From assembly GCA_964598695.1 (NCBI GenBank), contig CAZRDB010000227.1:1-7435 (forward strand): 7,435 nucleotides of DNA, in the 5' to 3' direction. Under the pieces are notes generated by a model. That model made no database searches. It was not told the origin of the DNA and was given only the letters and a program-made list of their open reading frames with translations. Both the position numbers and the translations under genes were made by a program. Positions 1-6,901 of the stretch are shown here, piece after piece. The stretch is from CAZRDB01 sp964598695. Lineage in GTDB: Bacteria; Armatimonadota; Zipacnadia; UBA1398. How positions within the stretch are numbered: the stretch's first letter is position 1; the number at the start of each line of letters is the position of its first letter.

Positions 1-630
1 CGTCTTGGGGGCGCTCTCGGTCGCGGTCTCGCTCTCGCCCTTCGCGGCCGGCTCGGGCTTAGCCCCGACCAGCTCGCCCAGGAGCGTGAGGGCCTTCTCC
101 TGGTCCTCGGCCTTCTTCGTGGCCAGCAGGGCGAGAATCTCCTTGACCTTGTCGGGGGTCTTGTCGGCGCTGCCCGGCGTCAGCTTGTCGCTGACGGCCT
201 GGTACTTGGCCACGCGCTGAAGGACCTTCTCGGCGTCGCCGTAGTTGCGCGCCACGGCATACTCATGGGCCAGGGTGATCTCACCCTTGGCAAGCAGGCG
301 CAGATCGCGGACGGAGTCGTTGACGCGGGACTGGACCAGCAGCGCCTCCGCCTCGGTGTCGTCGGTCGTGTTAGCGTCGAGCGTGTAGGCGCAAACCCAG
401 CCCACGGCGATGCCGACGATCAGGAGCAGGAAGGAGTACAGGCAGCCCGGCGGCTGCGCGGCGGGCGGGCGGCGGACGGCACGGTCGCCGATGATATCGA
501 CGCTCCGTCGCGCCTTCGCCCCGGCCCCCGACCCCTCCCAGTCCTCCTCGTCATCATCGTGGGTAATGACCTCGATGACCTCTTCCTCTTCGTCGGGACG
601 ACGGGCCTCTTCCTCGTTGCTCACAGTCAT
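1..630 (-). CDS. Unrecognised single-pass membrane protein with acidic N-terminus (3' end off window)
   Basis: I do not recognise a family. The frame starts at ATG 630-628, preceded by a purine-rich ribosome site (GGAAGGGAG) a few bases upstream, and stays open for 210 codons to the left edge, so the C-terminus is missing. Residues 1-30 are very acidic (runs of E and D). Residues 31-62 are basic and proline-rich. Residues 63-83 form one hydrophobic segment (core SFLLLIVGIAVGWV), a likely membrane helix. Residues about 95-190 are charged and helical, with stretches such as EYAVARNYGDAEKVLQRV that resemble TPR or coiled-coil helices. The last visible residues (191-210) are rich in K, E, P, A, S and T. 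Codon use fits real coding in this frame. The likely topology is N-terminus inside and helical domain outside the membrane. It lies 210 bases downstream of the HNH gene on the same strand. Function is unknown; a TPR-like scaffold is only a guess. Confidence 0.8.
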   Translation of the reverse strand, partial: MTVSNEEEARRPDEEEEVIEVITHDDDEEDWEGSGAGAKARRSVDIIGDRAVRRPPAAQPPGCLYSFLLLIVGIAVGWVCAYTLDANTTDDTEAEALLVQSRVNDSVRDLRLLAKGEITLAHEYAVARNYGDAEKVLQRVAKYQAVSDKLTPGSADKTPDKVKEILALLATKKAEDQEKALTLLGELVGAKPEPAAKGESETATESAPKT

Positions 631-663
631 GACTCCCTTCCCGCTTGGCGTCGAATCCGCATC

Positions 664-680
664 GGGCGATTCACTCGCCC
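664..680. repeat. REP-like palindrome (6-bp stem) in the leader of the first gene
   Basis: The stem gggcga (664-669) pairs perfectly with tcgccc (675-680) around a 5-base loop, and is followed by cta. From memory, intergenic palindromes of the form GTAGGGGCGA...TCGCCC occur as dispersed repeats in many bacteria, so this may be a single repeat copy. No second copy is visible in the window. It could instead be a leader hairpin for the gene starting at 630. Confidence 0.3.
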
Positions 681-696
681 CTACAACCGTCAAGGC

Positions 697-712
697 TCCC
701 CGGGAACGGGGA
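697..712. other. Small hairpin upstream of the first gene
   Basis: The stem tccccg (697-702) pairs with cggggA (707-712) around a GGAA loop on the plus strand. Neither strand has a T run after it, so it is a weak candidate terminator. It sits between the HNH gene and the minus-strand gene starting at 630 and may be part of that gene's leader. No convincing -35/-10 pair was found in 631-840; a TTGACG hexamer at 687-692 (minus) has no good -10 partner. Confidence 0.25.
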
Positions 713-796
713 TCGTCACGCGCCCGGAGGCGTACCCGACCCTCGGTGTGAGGGCTGGGGGCTCCAGTGCGGACCGCAGTTCCTCGCGTGCGACGC

Positions 797-815
797 GAAT
801 CCCTGCCACGGATTC
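797..815 (-). terminator. Weak hairpin after the HNH gene
   Basis: An inverted repeat, gaatcc (797-802) with ggattc (810-815), has a 7-base loop and lies 26 bases past the HNH stop codon. There is no T run, so factor-independent termination here is doubtful. It is the only hairpin directly behind that gene. Confidence 0.25.
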
Positions 816-840
816 CTAATGTGCGTGAAGGGGTTGGGGT

Positions 841-1494
841 TCAGGGAAGGGCGGCGGCTTCGCACTCCGGGCTCTCGCCGCGCGGCTCGCCCATCCAGGG
901 CTCGAGGTACCGCTGCCAGCGGTCGGCCCGGCGGGCGGCGAGGTAGGCGGGGAGCGTGACGTAGGGGATCAGCCGGGGCCGCCGCGGGATCCGGAGCAGG
1001 CGCATGCCCGCTTCCTTCGGGGTCCGGTTGCCCTTGATGTTGTTGCACTTGACGCAGCAGGTGACCACGTTGTCCCACTGCGTCTTGCCGTCCCGCGCCC
1101 GGGGGAGCACATGGTCGAGGGTCAGCGCGACATCGCCCTTGCCGCAGTACTGGCAGCGGTGACCGTCGCGCGCGAAGATGCTCTTGCGGGTGAGCTTCAG
1201 TTCCGGCACGGGCCGCCGGACGTAGTACGAGAGGCGTACGACGCTCGGCGCCACGATGCTGCGGGAGAACGACCGCACCACATGGCCGTTGTGCTCGAGC
1301 ACCTCGGCCTTCTCGGCCAGCACCAAGCTGATCGCCCGGTGCACGGTGGTGACGTTGAGCGGCTCGTAGTTCTGGTTGAGCACCAGCACCTGGGCGGCCA
1401 GGGCCGCTGGGCACTCGGCGCGCGGTAAGCTCGACTGGTCGACTAGGCTGACTCCCGCGAACACCTCCCACTGCACGCGGCCAGTATAGGCCAT
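841..1494 (-). CDS. HNH endonuclease-family protein
   Basis: This is a small nuclease-type protein of the HNH family with two zinc-knuckle CxxC pairs. It probably binds or cuts DNA in the cytoplasm, but the natural substrate of this subfamily is not established. Counting from ATG 1494 (217 residues), the conserved core begins around residue 36 with VLVLNQNYEPLNVTT, a block typical of this subfamily. Then come CQYC (114-117), the DH of the HNH motif (D127, H128), N142 and CVKC (147-150) followed by NNIKGNRTP. All expected metal and catalytic residues are present, so it looks intact. The C-terminal tail is basic (RIPRRPRL), then acidic. The start is uncertain: ATG 1494 has no good ribosome site, and residues before about 35 look unconserved. 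A promoter-like TATACT lies inside the first codons, so GTG 1476 or a later GTG may be the true start. ATG 1563 is less likely. It appears to be a single gene, separated from the porin by hairpins. Confidence 0.88.
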   Translation of the reverse strand: MAYTGRVQWEVFAGVSLVDQSSLPRAECPAALAAQVLVLNQNYEPLNVTTVHRAISLVLAEKAEVLEHNGHVVRSFSRSIVAPSVVRLSYYVRRPVPELKLTRKSIFARDGHRCQYCGKGDVALTLDHVLPRARDGKTQWDNVVTCCVKCNNIKGNRTPKEAGMRLLRIPRRPRLIPYVTLPAYLAARRADRWQRYLEPWMGEPRGESPECEAAALP

Positions 1495-1511
1495 TCCGGC
1501 GCGCTGCGCAA
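1483..1511 (-). promoter_or_regulatory. Candidate sigma70-type promoter for the HNH gene
   Basis: On the minus strand, TTGCGC (1511-1506) and TATACT (1488-1483) are separated by exactly 17 bases. The -10 matches consensus at five of six positions; the -35 matches at three, with a T-rich run just upstream. A start site 7 bases past the -10 would fall on GTG 1476, which is in frame with the HNH protein, so the message could be leaderless. This is prediction from sequence only. Confidence 0.45.
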
Positions 1512-1515
1512 AAAG

Positions 1516-1540
1516 AACCGCGATCGGGAGGCAAGCGGTT
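1516..1540 (-). terminator. Hairpin with T run between the porin and HNH genes
   Basis: On the minus strand AACCGC (1540-1535) pairs with GCGGTT (1521-1516) over a 13-base loop and is followed at once by CTTTTT. This has the form of an intrinsic terminator, though the stem is short. The T run merges into the -35 box of the HNH promoter. A second palindrome, tgccgg/ccggca (1540-1554), overlaps its left arm and could compete with it. Confidence 0.4.
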
Positions 1541-1568
1541 GCCGGCGACCGGCATCCCCGCAAAGCAG

Positions 1569-1597
1569 CGCGCCCCGGGGCTGGGCCCCGGGGCGCG
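1569..1597 (-). terminator. Strong GC hairpin after the porin gene
   Basis: A perfect 13-bp inverted repeat (1569-1581 with 1585-1597) has a 3-base loop and starts about 36 bases past the porin stop codon. The stem is entirely G and C. The minus-strand tail reads CTGCTTTG, only a weak T run. It is best read as the porin terminator or an mRNA-stabilising 3' hairpin, backed up by the T-run hairpin at 1516-1540. Confidence 0.6.
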
Positions 1598-1633
1598 GTT
1601 CGTGCAGGTTGCGACTACGCGTACCGAACGAGC

Positions 1634-2752
1634 TTAGAACTTCCAGCTCGCGTTCGCGCCAACCATCGCAGCGTACTGATCGATGGTGCCGCCGGTGCGG
1701 TGCGCGGAGAAGCCGGCGCCGATGTTGAGATCGAAGTCGCCGTGGATCGAGATGTCGGTGTCAACGAGACCGGTGAACCGGTCGGCATTGGCGCCGCCCT
1801 CGTGGATGACGCGGAAGTTCCAGTCGCGGTCACCGTCGTGCCAGGTCGCCTTGATCCACTGCGCCGACTCGCCGAGGACGGCGGGGACGGCGTTGTGGGC
1901 GCGGGCATACCAGAAGCCCGGTCCGTAGCCCGCAGCCGCAGCCTCGCCGTAGTTGCGAGTGTAGGGGTTGAGGACGGTGGACGGGTCGCCGAACGGATTG
2001 CTGTTGGCCGGAGCGCTCATGGCGCCGATGGTGATATCGGCGTCGTTGCTCTTGACCACGTCGGCCTCGGCATACCAGGCGAGGTTCTGGGCCGGAGCGG
2101 CCTGCGACGCGCCGGTCGAGGCGTCATAGTTGCCCATGGCGCCGACGACCTCGGCACGGATCTCCTTGTTGTCGTCGTACGTGTAGCGCGCGTCGACGCC
2201 GATGCGGCCGATCGGGCCGTAGGCCGAGGAGTCGACCATGACCCAGGTCAGACCGGCATACAGGTCGTCGTTGATCTCGTCGCCGATACGGAGCGCGGCG
2301 AGTTCCTGGGAACCGGTGCCGCTACGGGTGCCGAGGACGAGCTCGGCCTCCTTGAGGCTCCAGTCGCGGTTCTCGATGCGGACGACGTCGACAGACTGGC
2401 TGTCGGTGTCGAAGGTCATGCCATAGCCGTACTTGATGTACTGGCGACCGATGGTGAGATCGACAGCGGTGCCGAAGACCTCGGTGCCCTGAACCTTGAC
2501 CCACGCCTCATCCGGGACCAGGAAGTTGCGGGCCGGGATGGAGTTGTTGTCGTCGAAGAGAACGACAGCCGCGCTGGTCTTGGAGTTGATCTTCTTGTAG
2601 ACCACGAGGAGGGTCTCGAGGCTGTAGTGCCCCGCGCCCCAGCCGTTCGGGCCGACGTTGTTGTAGTTGGTGAGCGAGCCGAGGGTCGGGCCGGAGGCGA
2701 CGAAGCCAGCGTCATAGGAGAGCACGCCGGTCACGACGTCGGGCTCGTTCTC
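1634..2752 (-). CDS. SLH porin-like outer-membrane protein, C-terminal beta-barrel part
   Basis: This is the 3' part of the gene that begins at 3462; the assembly gap separates the two parts. The 372 visible residues begin ENEPDVVTGVLSYDAGF and end with NASWKF before TAA. The terminal phenylalanine and alternating hydrophobic residues fit an outer-membrane beta-strand signal. Repeated short amphipathic strands joined by D, N and G-rich loops run through the whole segment. The block LTIGRQYIKYGYGMTF, about 100 residues in, resembles the GRQ...YG strand of porins attached to SLH domains. There are no cysteines. The predicted role is a diffusion pore in the outer membrane; no substrate can be read from the sequence. 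A GTG at 2734 could be mistaken for a start, but the frame stays open up to the gap and there is no signal peptide there, so this is not a separate gene. Confidence 0.85.
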   Translation of the reverse strand, partial: ENEPDVVTGVLSYDAGFVASGPTLGSLTNYNNVGPNGWGAGHYSLETLLVVYKKINSKTSAAVVLFDDNNSIPARNFLVPDEAWVKVQGTEVFGTAVDLTIGRQYIKYGYGMTFDTDSQSVDVVRIENRDWSLKEAELVLGTRSGTGSQELAALRIGDEINDDLYAGLTWVMVDSSAYGPIGRIGVDARYTYDDNKEIRAEVVGAMGNYDASTGASQAAPAQNLAWYAEADVVKSNDADITIGAMSAPANSNPFGDPSTVLNPYTRNYGEAAAAGYGPGFWYARAHNAVPAVLGESAQWIKATWHDGDRDWNFRVIHEGGANADRFTGLVDTDISIHGDFDLNIGAGFSAHRTGGTIDQYAAMVGANASWKF

Positions 2753-2762
2753 NNNNNNNNNN
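2753..2762. other. Assembly gap (10 N) inside the porin gene
   Basis: Ten N interrupt the gene at the coiled-coil/barrel junction. The upstream part supplies 233 codons plus one base, and the downstream part resumes exactly at a codon boundary. An intact gene therefore needs a missing length equal to 2 modulo 3, and ten does not fit. The number of N is probably a placeholder. Confidence 0.95.
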
Positions 2763-3462
<700 letters not shown>

Positions 3463-3687
3463 GGGTGTTCCTCCTACGATTGTGAGACAGCACAACTACA
3501 CTCAGCAGGGACGCGTGTGCTCGTAGGGGGAAGAGAACGGTCGGAAGCGTCTCGGGTCTTCGCTGGGTGAGTGTCCAAGTTTCCTCATCCGAAGCACTCG
3601 ATCCGGTTCTCGGCTCGCGCCCTTCCTCTTGCTTCTGACTCCTTCCCGCACCGAATACGTCGCTGCCAGTTCGAGCGTATGGCGAAG

Positions 3688-3716
3688 AGGCTACCACAAG
3701 GCGATACGTTTGGCAA
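3688..3716 (-). promoter_or_regulatory. Candidate promoter for the porin gene
   Basis: On the minus strand, TTGCCA (3716-3711, five of six to consensus) and TAGCCT (3693-3688, three of six) are 17 bases apart. If used, the transcript would carry a leader of roughly 220 bases before ATG 3462. No better pair was found nearer the start. Prediction only. Confidence 0.3.
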
Positions 3717-3738
3717 CGATCGACTGCCTTCCGCATCG

Positions 3739-3752
3739 GCGGAGAACTCCGC
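3739..3752. promoter_or_regulatory. 14-base palindrome, possible operator
   Basis: The sequence gcggagaactccgc has two perfect 6-base half-sites around a central AA. It lies about 25 bases upstream of the candidate porin -35 and on the permease side of it, so a regulator bound here could act on one or both divergent genes. It matches no operator I know. Confidence 0.3.
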
Positions 3753-4055
3753 TTGCCTTCACCATTGCTCTGGGCACTGTGTTCGCTCCGATTCTCGAAC
3801 CCCCTGCATGGCCGGCGAAAAAAGTTCGTCGACTTGCCCGGCGGTCCATCTCGTGTGCGAATACCGTGCCCCGCACGCGGCTAGGACGAACGGCCGCGCC
3901 GCCGGTTCCCTCGGTCGCGCAACTTCGTGGCCCACGCCGGCGCCGCGCGTGGCAGGGCTCCGGGCCGCCGCGCGCGAATCAGCCCGCGACCCTCGAATCG
4001 CCAACGCGCCCGTGTCGCTCCGGACGCTCTCGGCCGGGAAGGTGCGACCCTCGTA

Positions 4056-4997
4056 GTGCGTGACACCATCCGTCCGCTGTCGATCCTCGCCCTCGCGCTC
4101 GTCGGCGTGGCGCTTACCCTCGCGGTCCTCACCTGGCTCGGCGCCGGGCGCCAATCGTGCCCCTTCCTCGACGCGGCCAACCTGATGGGGATCCTCAAGC
4201 AGTCCTCGACGACCATCGTGCTCGCGGTCGGCATGACCTTCGTCATCCTCGCGGGCGGGATCGACCTCAGCGTCGGCTCGGTGCTCGCCCTGGGCAGTGT
4301 GCTCACGGCGATGGCCCTGGCCGCGGGCTGGCCGCTGCCCCTGGCCGTGGCCGGCGGGATCGCCGGCGGCGGCTTGTGCGGTCTCGTGAACGGCCTGTGC
4401 GTCGTGCGGGGCGGTGTTCCGCCGTTCATCGCGACGCTCGGCATGTACATGGCGGCCCGGAGCGTGGCCTTCGTGCTCTGCGGCGGAGGCACGCTCTACC
4501 AGCGCGTCGACAGCCCGGCCGTCTCGATGCTGCCCGTGGTCCTGCCGGCGGTGACGTTCGGGCTGGGCTGGCTGCTGCTCTCGGCCACCCCGGGCGGCCG
4601 GGCCGTCTACGCCGTCGGGGGCAACGAGGAGGCGGCGCGCCTCTCCGGTCTCCGTACCGGCGCGATCCGCATCGGGACCTTCGTCGCCGCGGGCCTCACG
4701 GCCGGCGTGGCTTCCACGATCTACTGGGCGCGGACGCAGACCGGCAGCAACCTCGCGGGCGGCGCGGCCGAACTCGACGCCATCGCCGCGGTCGTGATCG
4801 GCGGCACGAGCATCTCCGGGGGCGAGGGCCACATCCTCGGTTCACTGCTCGGCGCCCTGCTGATGACCGTGCTGCGCAACGGCCTCGTGCTGGCAGGCCT
4901 CTCCGACGAACTCCAGAAGCTAGTCATGGGAGTTGTGATCGTCGCCGCGGTGCTGCTCGACCGCCTGCGCACGCGCAAGGCCGAGGCCGCGGCATAG
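4056..4997 (+). CDS. RbsC-type sugar ABC transporter permease
   Basis: This is the inner-membrane channel subunit of a CUT2-type importer (BPD_transp_2 family), which moves monosaccharides into the cytoplasm. From GTG 4056 it has 313 residues, close to the usual length for RbsC. Hallmarks of the family are present: ILKQSSTTIVLAVGMTFVIL (47-66), GGIDLSVGSVLALGS (67-81), PPFIATLGMYMAARSV (122-137), AVGGNEEAARLSGL (186-199), and ELDAIAAVVIGGTSISGGEG (239-258). About eight to ten hydrophobic segments cover the chain, the first at 6-28. The start is chosen because first-helix position and length match the family; an upstream purine run (GGGAAGG) is about 13 bases away, so it is a weak ribosome site. 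The frame is open further up to a GTG at 3927, but that extension is arginine-rich and unlike the family. The binding protein gene follows after 37 bases. No ATPase gene is adjacent, which is unusual. The sugar is unknown. Confidence 0.93.
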   Translation: MRDTIRPLSILALALVGVALTLAVLTWLGAGRQSCPFLDAANLMGILKQSSTTIVLAVGMTFVILAGGIDLSVGSVLALGSVLTAMALAAGWPLPLAVAGGIAGGGLCGLVNGLCVVRGGVPPFIATLGMYMAARSVAFVLCGGGTLYQRVDSPAVSMLPVVLPAVTFGLGWLLLSATPGGRAVYAVGGNEEAARLSGLRTGAIRIGTFVAAGLTAGVASTIYWARTQTGSNLAGGAAELDAIAAVVIGGTSISGGEGHILGSLLGALLMTVLRNGLVLAGLSDELQKLVMGVVIVAAVLLDRLRTRKAEAAA

Positions 4998-5034
4998 CCG
5001 TGCTCCACGTGAACCGACCTCGGGAGGGAACACC

Positions 5035-6063
5035 ATGCCCCACCGCCTTTCGCCGACCGTCCCCGTCTTGTGCGCGCTGCTGCTCGTCGCGGCGCTCCTC
5101 GCCGGCTGCGCCAAGCCGCCGGCCGCCACGCCCACCGGGGGCCCCGCCGGTCCCGCGGCGTCGGCCCCGTCGTCGGGCCCGGCCCAGCAGCCGGCCGGCG
5201 GCTCGTACACCGTCGCGCTCGTGATGAAGGCGGCGAGCAACCCGTTCTTCGAGACGATGCGCAAGGGCGCCGAGCAGGCGGCCCAGGAGGAAGGGATCAA
5301 ACTGATCCCCCAGACGATCACGGATGAGTCCTCGGACCAGCAGCAGATCGACATCGTCAACGCGATGGTCGTGCAGAAGGTCGACGCGATCCTGATCGCG
5401 CCGGCGAACTCGAAGAGCCTGATCGCCCCGCTGCTCGAGGCGCAGAAGGCCGGGATCAAGATCATCAACGTCGACAACCGGCTGGACTCGGAGACGGTGG
5501 CCCAGGCAGGGCTTTCGTTGCTCGCCTACGTCGGCGCCGACAACGAGGCCGGCGGCAAGCTCGGGGGCGAGCGCCTGTGCGAGCTGCTGGGCGGCAAGGG
5601 CAAGGTCGCGATGCTCGAGGGCCGGCGCGGCGTCGACAACGCGGAGGCGCGGAAGGCCGGCTTCGTCGCGGCGTGCAAGGAGCACCCGGAGATCGAGATC
5701 GTCGACTCGCAGTCGGCCAACTGGGACCTCGCGGAGGCGCAGAACAAGTTCGGCGCGATGCTGGCGGCGCACCCGGAGATCCAGGGGCTGTTCTGCGCGA
5801 ACGACAACATGGCCCTCGGCGCCATCGCCGCCCTCGAGGAGAAGGGTCTCGCGGGCAAGGTCCTGGTGGTCTCCTACGACAACATCGCGGCGGCGCAGGA
5901 GCGGATCCGGGAGGGCAAGCTGGCCGCGACCGTCGAGCAGCACCCGGACCGGATGGGCTACGAGGCGGTCAAGACGGCGGTCAAGGCGCTCAAGGGCGAG
6001 AAGACCGAGCCCGAGGTCCTGGTCCCGCTCGAGGTGATCGACAAGGCCAAGCTCGGCGGGTAG
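5035..6063 (+). CDS. RbsB-type sugar-binding lipoprotein
   Basis: This is the substrate-binding subunit of a CUT2-type importer (Peripla_BP_4 fold), 342 residues. Residues 1-24 form a lipoprotein signal with lipobox LAGC (22-25), so C25 should be lipidated and the protein tethered to a membrane. Residues 26-56 are a flexible linker rich in P, A, G and S. The binding fold starts at SYTVALVM (57). By recalled comparison with E. coli RbsB, likely ligand residues are N69, F71 and F72 (SNPFF), N125, D147 with R149 (VDNRLD), R206, N256 (CANDNMALGA), D282 (SYDNI) and Q302 (VEQHPDRMG). Almost the whole ribose-type pocket is conserved, but DNR replaces DR, so the exact sugar is uncertain. ATG 5035 follows a strong GGGAGGG site at 6 bases. 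It is cotranscribed with the upstream permease and ends in a good terminator. Confidence 0.94.
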   Translation: MPHRLSPTVPVLCALLLVAALLAGCAKPPAATPTGGPAGPAASAPSSGPAQQPAGGSYTVALVMKAASNPFFETMRKGAEQAAQEEGIKLIPQTITDESSDQQQIDIVNAMVVQKVDAILIAPANSKSLIAPLLEAQKAGIKIINVDNRLDSETVAQAGLSLLAYVGADNEAGGKLGGERLCELLGGKGKVAMLEGRRGVDNAEARKAGFVAACKEHPEIEIVDSQSANWDLAEAQNKFGAMLAAHPEIQGLFCANDNMALGAIAALEEKGLAGKVLVVSYDNIAAAQERIREGKLAATVEQHPDRMGYEAVKTAVKALKGEKTEPEVLVPLEVIDKAKLGG

Positions 6064-6092
6064 CCGGACGCGCCTGGCCGCGGAGCATACCG

Positions 6093-6130
6093 ACGGGCCG
6101 TTGCCGGGAGACCGGCGGCGGCCCGTTCTT
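6093..6130 (+). terminator. Intrinsic terminator of the sugar-transport operon
   Basis: The stem acgggccg (6093-6100) pairs with cggcccgt (6119-6126). Two T-G wobble pairs follow, then gccgg/ccggc, closed by a GAGA tetraloop. The tail reads tcttct on the plus strand. It lies 29 bases past the binding-protein stop. On the other strand the hairpin follows the TauC-type permease stop but has no T run, so it acts mainly for the plus strand and may only stabilise the other message. Confidence 0.75.
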
Positions 6131-6901
6131 CTACGCGCGGGTCAGGCCCCACCGGCGCGCGAGCGCCCGCTCGACCGGCGCGAAGCACCATTGGTTCGCG
6201 GCAAGTCCCAGTGCGAGGATGACCCCCATCGTGGCGAGCACCTGGGCCATGTCGCCCAGCTCGCGCCCGACCGTCAGCACGCGGCCGAGCCCCGACTCGG
6301 AGTAGAGCAGCTCGCCGGCCATCAGCGAGCGCCAGGCGAAGGCCCAGCTCAGCTTCATGCCGGTGACGATGCTCGGCAGGGCGGCGGGCAGCACGACACG
6401 GAGCTGCAGCGCCCAACCTCGCGCCCCGAGTGTGCGGCCGGCCTTGATGTAGAGGGGGGAGACGTTGCGGATCCCGTCCTCCGTCGCGGTGGCCATGCAG
6501 AACGCCGAGCCCATCACCACGACGAAGATGATGGCCGACTCGTTGAGGCCGAACCACAGGAGCGCGAGCGGGAGCCAGCAGACGCTCGGGAGCGACTGCA
6601 GCCCGGCGGAAGCCATGCCGAGGGTGTCGCGCAGCAGGCTGGAGCGCGCCGTCGCCAGGCCGAGAGCGAGGCCGATCGCGAGCGCCATGCCGTAGCCGAC
6701 CGCCATGCGCCGGAGGCTCGCGAGCACCCCGAGCGGGAGGCTGGTCAGGGGGTTGGTTCCGACGGTGTTGTCGAGGAGAGAGCGGAGGACGGCGCCGGGT
6801 CCCGGCACGAGCATCTCCGGCCAACGGTGGAGGCTAACGATCGCCGTCCACAGCAGCAGGATCAGCACCAGGAAGCCCGCTCTCCGGGCCAAGCCAACCA
6901 T
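6131..6901 (-). CDS. SsuC/TauC-type ABC transporter permease
   Basis: This is the inner-membrane permease of a nitrate/sulfonate/taurine-type importer (BPD_transp_1 family), 256 residues, a normal full length. Hydrophobic segments are visible at about 9-24, 66-84, 105-119, 121-138, 178-196 and 219-236. The cytoplasmic ATPase-contact loop is clear at about 141-180 (IKAGRTLGARGW ... VVLPAALPSIVTGMK), matching the family's EAA-type motif with the conserved G and LP. ATG 6901 follows GGGAGGAG at 7 bases, a strong ribosome site that fixes the start inside the upstream ATPase gene. The overlap of 68 bases suggests translational coupling. The substrate (sulfonate, nitrate, a pyrimidine precursor or other) cannot be told without the binding protein, which is not in the window. 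It converges on the sugar-transport operon. Confidence 0.93.
   Translation of the reverse strand: MVGLARRAGFLVLILLLWTAIVSLHRWPEMLVPGPGAVLRSLLDNTVGTNPLTSLPLGVLASLRRMAVGYGMALAIGLALGLATARSSLLRDTLGMASAGLQSLPSVCWLPLALLWFGLNESAIIFVVVMGSAFCMATATEDGIRNVSPLYIKAGRTLGARGWALQLRVVLPAALPSIVTGMKLSWAFAWRSLMAGELLYSESGLGRVLTVGRELGDMAQVLATMGVILALGLAANQWCFAPVERALARRWGLTRA

Larger units (their letters stand above)
3463..4055. other. Divergent intergenic region between porin and sugar permease (593 bases)
   Basis: No protein-like frame was found here; the longest open frames are rich in R, S and P and look non-coding. The part at about 3570-3800 is visibly less GC-rich than the flanking genes. It contains the porin ribosome site (AGGAGG, 3470-3475), a candidate porin promoter (3688-3716) and a 14-base palindrome (3739-3752). 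Positions 3600-3660 are strongly pyrimidine-biased on the plus strand. The part at 3880-4055 is very GC-rich and presumably the leader of the permease gene; I found no convincing plus-strand promoter. No tRNA or recognised riboswitch was seen. Confidence 0.6.

Noticed and set aside
265..819. Plus-strand open frames opposite the first membrane protein gene
   Set aside because: The opposite strand has a good ribosome site, a membrane helix and a coherent charged protein; these frames do not.
3541..3610. Possible structured RNA (a GAGGAAA stretch on the minus strand recalled the start of RNase P RNA)
   Set aside because: Nothing beyond those few bases matches the conserved RNase P core, and the region is too short.
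3927..4055. N-terminal extension of the sugar permease from GTG 3927
   Set aside because: The 43 extra residues are arginine-rich and unlike the family; starting at 4056 gives the usual length and first helix position.
3571..4056. Plus-strand open frames in the divergent region, including one of 161 codons
   Set aside because: The composition (R, S, P, H and C scattered throughout) looks non-coding, and there is no ribosome site or domain.
3759..4832. A minus-strand open frame of 357 codons opposite the sugar permease
   Set aside because: Dominated by R, A, G, E and H; a shadow of the permease, whose motifs are unambiguous.
4924..5943. A minus-strand open frame of 339 codons opposite the sugar-binding lipoprotein
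   Set aside because: It is rich in L, R, D and A with no recognisable fold, and the sense strand encodes a clear binding protein.
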